Assembly (NCBI GenBank): GCA_946408145.1
Contig: CAMJQX010000100.1
Location: forward strand, 1 to 6,303
Direction of reading: 5' to 3'
DNA from: an uncultured Clostridia bacterium
Lineage (GTDB): Bacteria; Bacillota_A; Clostridia; Oscillospirales; Oscillospiraceae
DNA: 6,303 bases
The position numbers and the translations under genes were made by a program. A model generated the notes under the pieces. It was given only the letters and a program-made list of their open reading frames with translations, was not told where the DNA came from and did no database searches. Within the stretch, counting starts at the first letter, position 1. Each line of letters opens with the position of its first letter. This document shows, piece after piece, positions 5,711-6,303 of this stretch.

Positions 5711-6303
5711 ATGGCAAGAGAGATTCTGTTTGATCTTGGCAAAATGATCACCGACCGCCTCCCCTACAAGTTCGGTTTCAAGCGTTTGACCGAGAACGAC
5801 CCTGAGTACACCATTCTCGACCGCGCCTGTTCCAACGATGAGATCGCGGCGGTCATGCTGAAAATGGGCCTGCGCAAGCCCAAGACCACCGCGGAGATCG
5901 CAAAGCTCACCGGCAAGTCCGAGGCGCGGATCGAGGAGCTGCTCACCGACGCCGCCATGCACGGCATCGTGGAGTACAACTGGGAAAACCCGCAGCACGA
6001 GAAGCAGTGGTATGTCCAGCTCTTCGTCCCCGGCATCGCCGAGATGACGAACATGGTGCTCTGGCAGGTCGAGAAATACCCCGAGCTCGCGGATGCATTC
6101 GACAAAATGACCTTCCTGCCTCTCGAGGGCAAAACGCACCTGATCCCTCCCGGCGGCGACGGCATCGGCATGCATGTCATCCCGGTTGAAAAGGCGATCG
6201 AGCACGAGAACAAGTCCGTCTCCATCGAGCATATCTCCCACTGGCTGGACAAGTACGACGGCAAGCTCTCCGTCGGCTACTGCTCCTGCCGCAACGCCCG
6301 CCG
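5711..6303 (+). CDS. Probable multidomain iron-sulfur/flavin oxidoreductase, N-terminal part (cut by window edge)
   Basis: The ATG at 5711 follows AAAGGAG (5696-5702) by 8 nt and opens a frame of 197 residues to the window end. It begins MAREILFDLGKMITDRLPYKFGF, continues through a segment resembling a winged helix (about 53-92, KPKTTAEIAKLTGKSEARIEELL), then VEYNWENPQHEKQW, PPGGDGIGMHVIPVEKAIE (about 147-165), SIEHISHWLDKYDGK, and ends at GYCSCRNARR, where a cysteine cluster starts (CSC at 192-194). From memory this layout fits the N-terminal region of long clostridial proteins that continue into [4Fe-4S] ferredoxin motifs and a GltD-like FAD/NAD(P) oxidoreductase. None of those later domains is in the window, so the function is inference and the substrate is unknown. 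Codon use is strongly biased to GC-ending codons, suggesting good expression. It is divergent from the dipeptidase gene. Confidence 0.6.
   Translation, partial: MAREILFDLGKMITDRLPYKFGFKRLTENDPEYTILDRACSNDEIAAVMLKMGLRKPKTTAEIAKLTGKSEARIEELLTDAAMHGIVEYNWENPQHEKQWYVQLFVPGIAEMTNMVLWQVEKYPELADAFDKMTFLPLEGKTHLIPPGGDGIGMHVIPVEKAIEHENKSVSIEHISHWLDKYDGKLSVGYCSCRNAR

Noticed and set aside
1..6303. Mobile element, CRISPR array, phage, toxin-antitoxin or biosynthetic cluster
   Set aside because: No spaced direct-repeat array, transposase, integrase, small toxin/antitoxin pair or tRNA attachment site was found. Gene content and codon use are uniform and chromosomal.

Overview
The window looks like ordinary chromosome from a high-GC, spore-forming member of the Clostridia, most likely an Oscillospiraceae-type gut bacterium. 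The signs are a sigma-H (Spo0H)-like sigma factor, a PdaB-like polysaccharide deacetylase with a sporulation-type promoter, the gene order ruvC-ruvA-ruvB, AGGAG-type ribosome binding sites and GC-rich third codon positions. The taxonomic guess is inference from gene content, not a search result.

Layout. From 1 to 3060 everything reads leftward. A divergent start region (about 3061-3157) fires ruvC leftward, followed by ruvA (16-bp overlap) and ruvB (16-bp gap): the complete Holliday-junction branch-migration and resolution machine in one operon. After ruvB a strong sigma-A-type promoter restarts transcription for a sigH-like gene, followed 45 bp later by a small zinc-ribbon protein cut by the window edge. 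To the right, a PdaB-like deacetylase reads rightward from 3158 to 3925. It converges on a family C69 dipeptidase (3970-5433, leftward), with a symmetric hairpin terminator between them. The dipeptidase has a clear promoter and a leader of about 85 nt that can fold over its own ribosome binding site. The last gene (from 5711, rightward, cut by the edge) is the N-terminal part of a probable iron-sulfur/flavin oxidoreductase. It is preceded by an AT-rich region with two perfect 14-bp palindromes one above the other on the same DNA face.

How the parts relate. RuvABC is housekeeping DNA repair. SigH and the PdaB-like protein are both tied to the stationary-phase/sporulation programme in relatives. 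The dipeptidase and the oxidoreductase are metabolic and separately transcribed.

I found no undescribed multi-gene system. The points worth a second look are regulatory: abutting ruvC/pdaB-like promoters, a possible anti-Shine-Dalgarno leader on the dipeptidase, the paired palindromes, an SD-less sigma factor, and a changed acidic-pin residue in RuvA. No tRNA, rRNA, CRISPR, IS element or phage signal was seen. No stretch over 300 bases lacks a gene.
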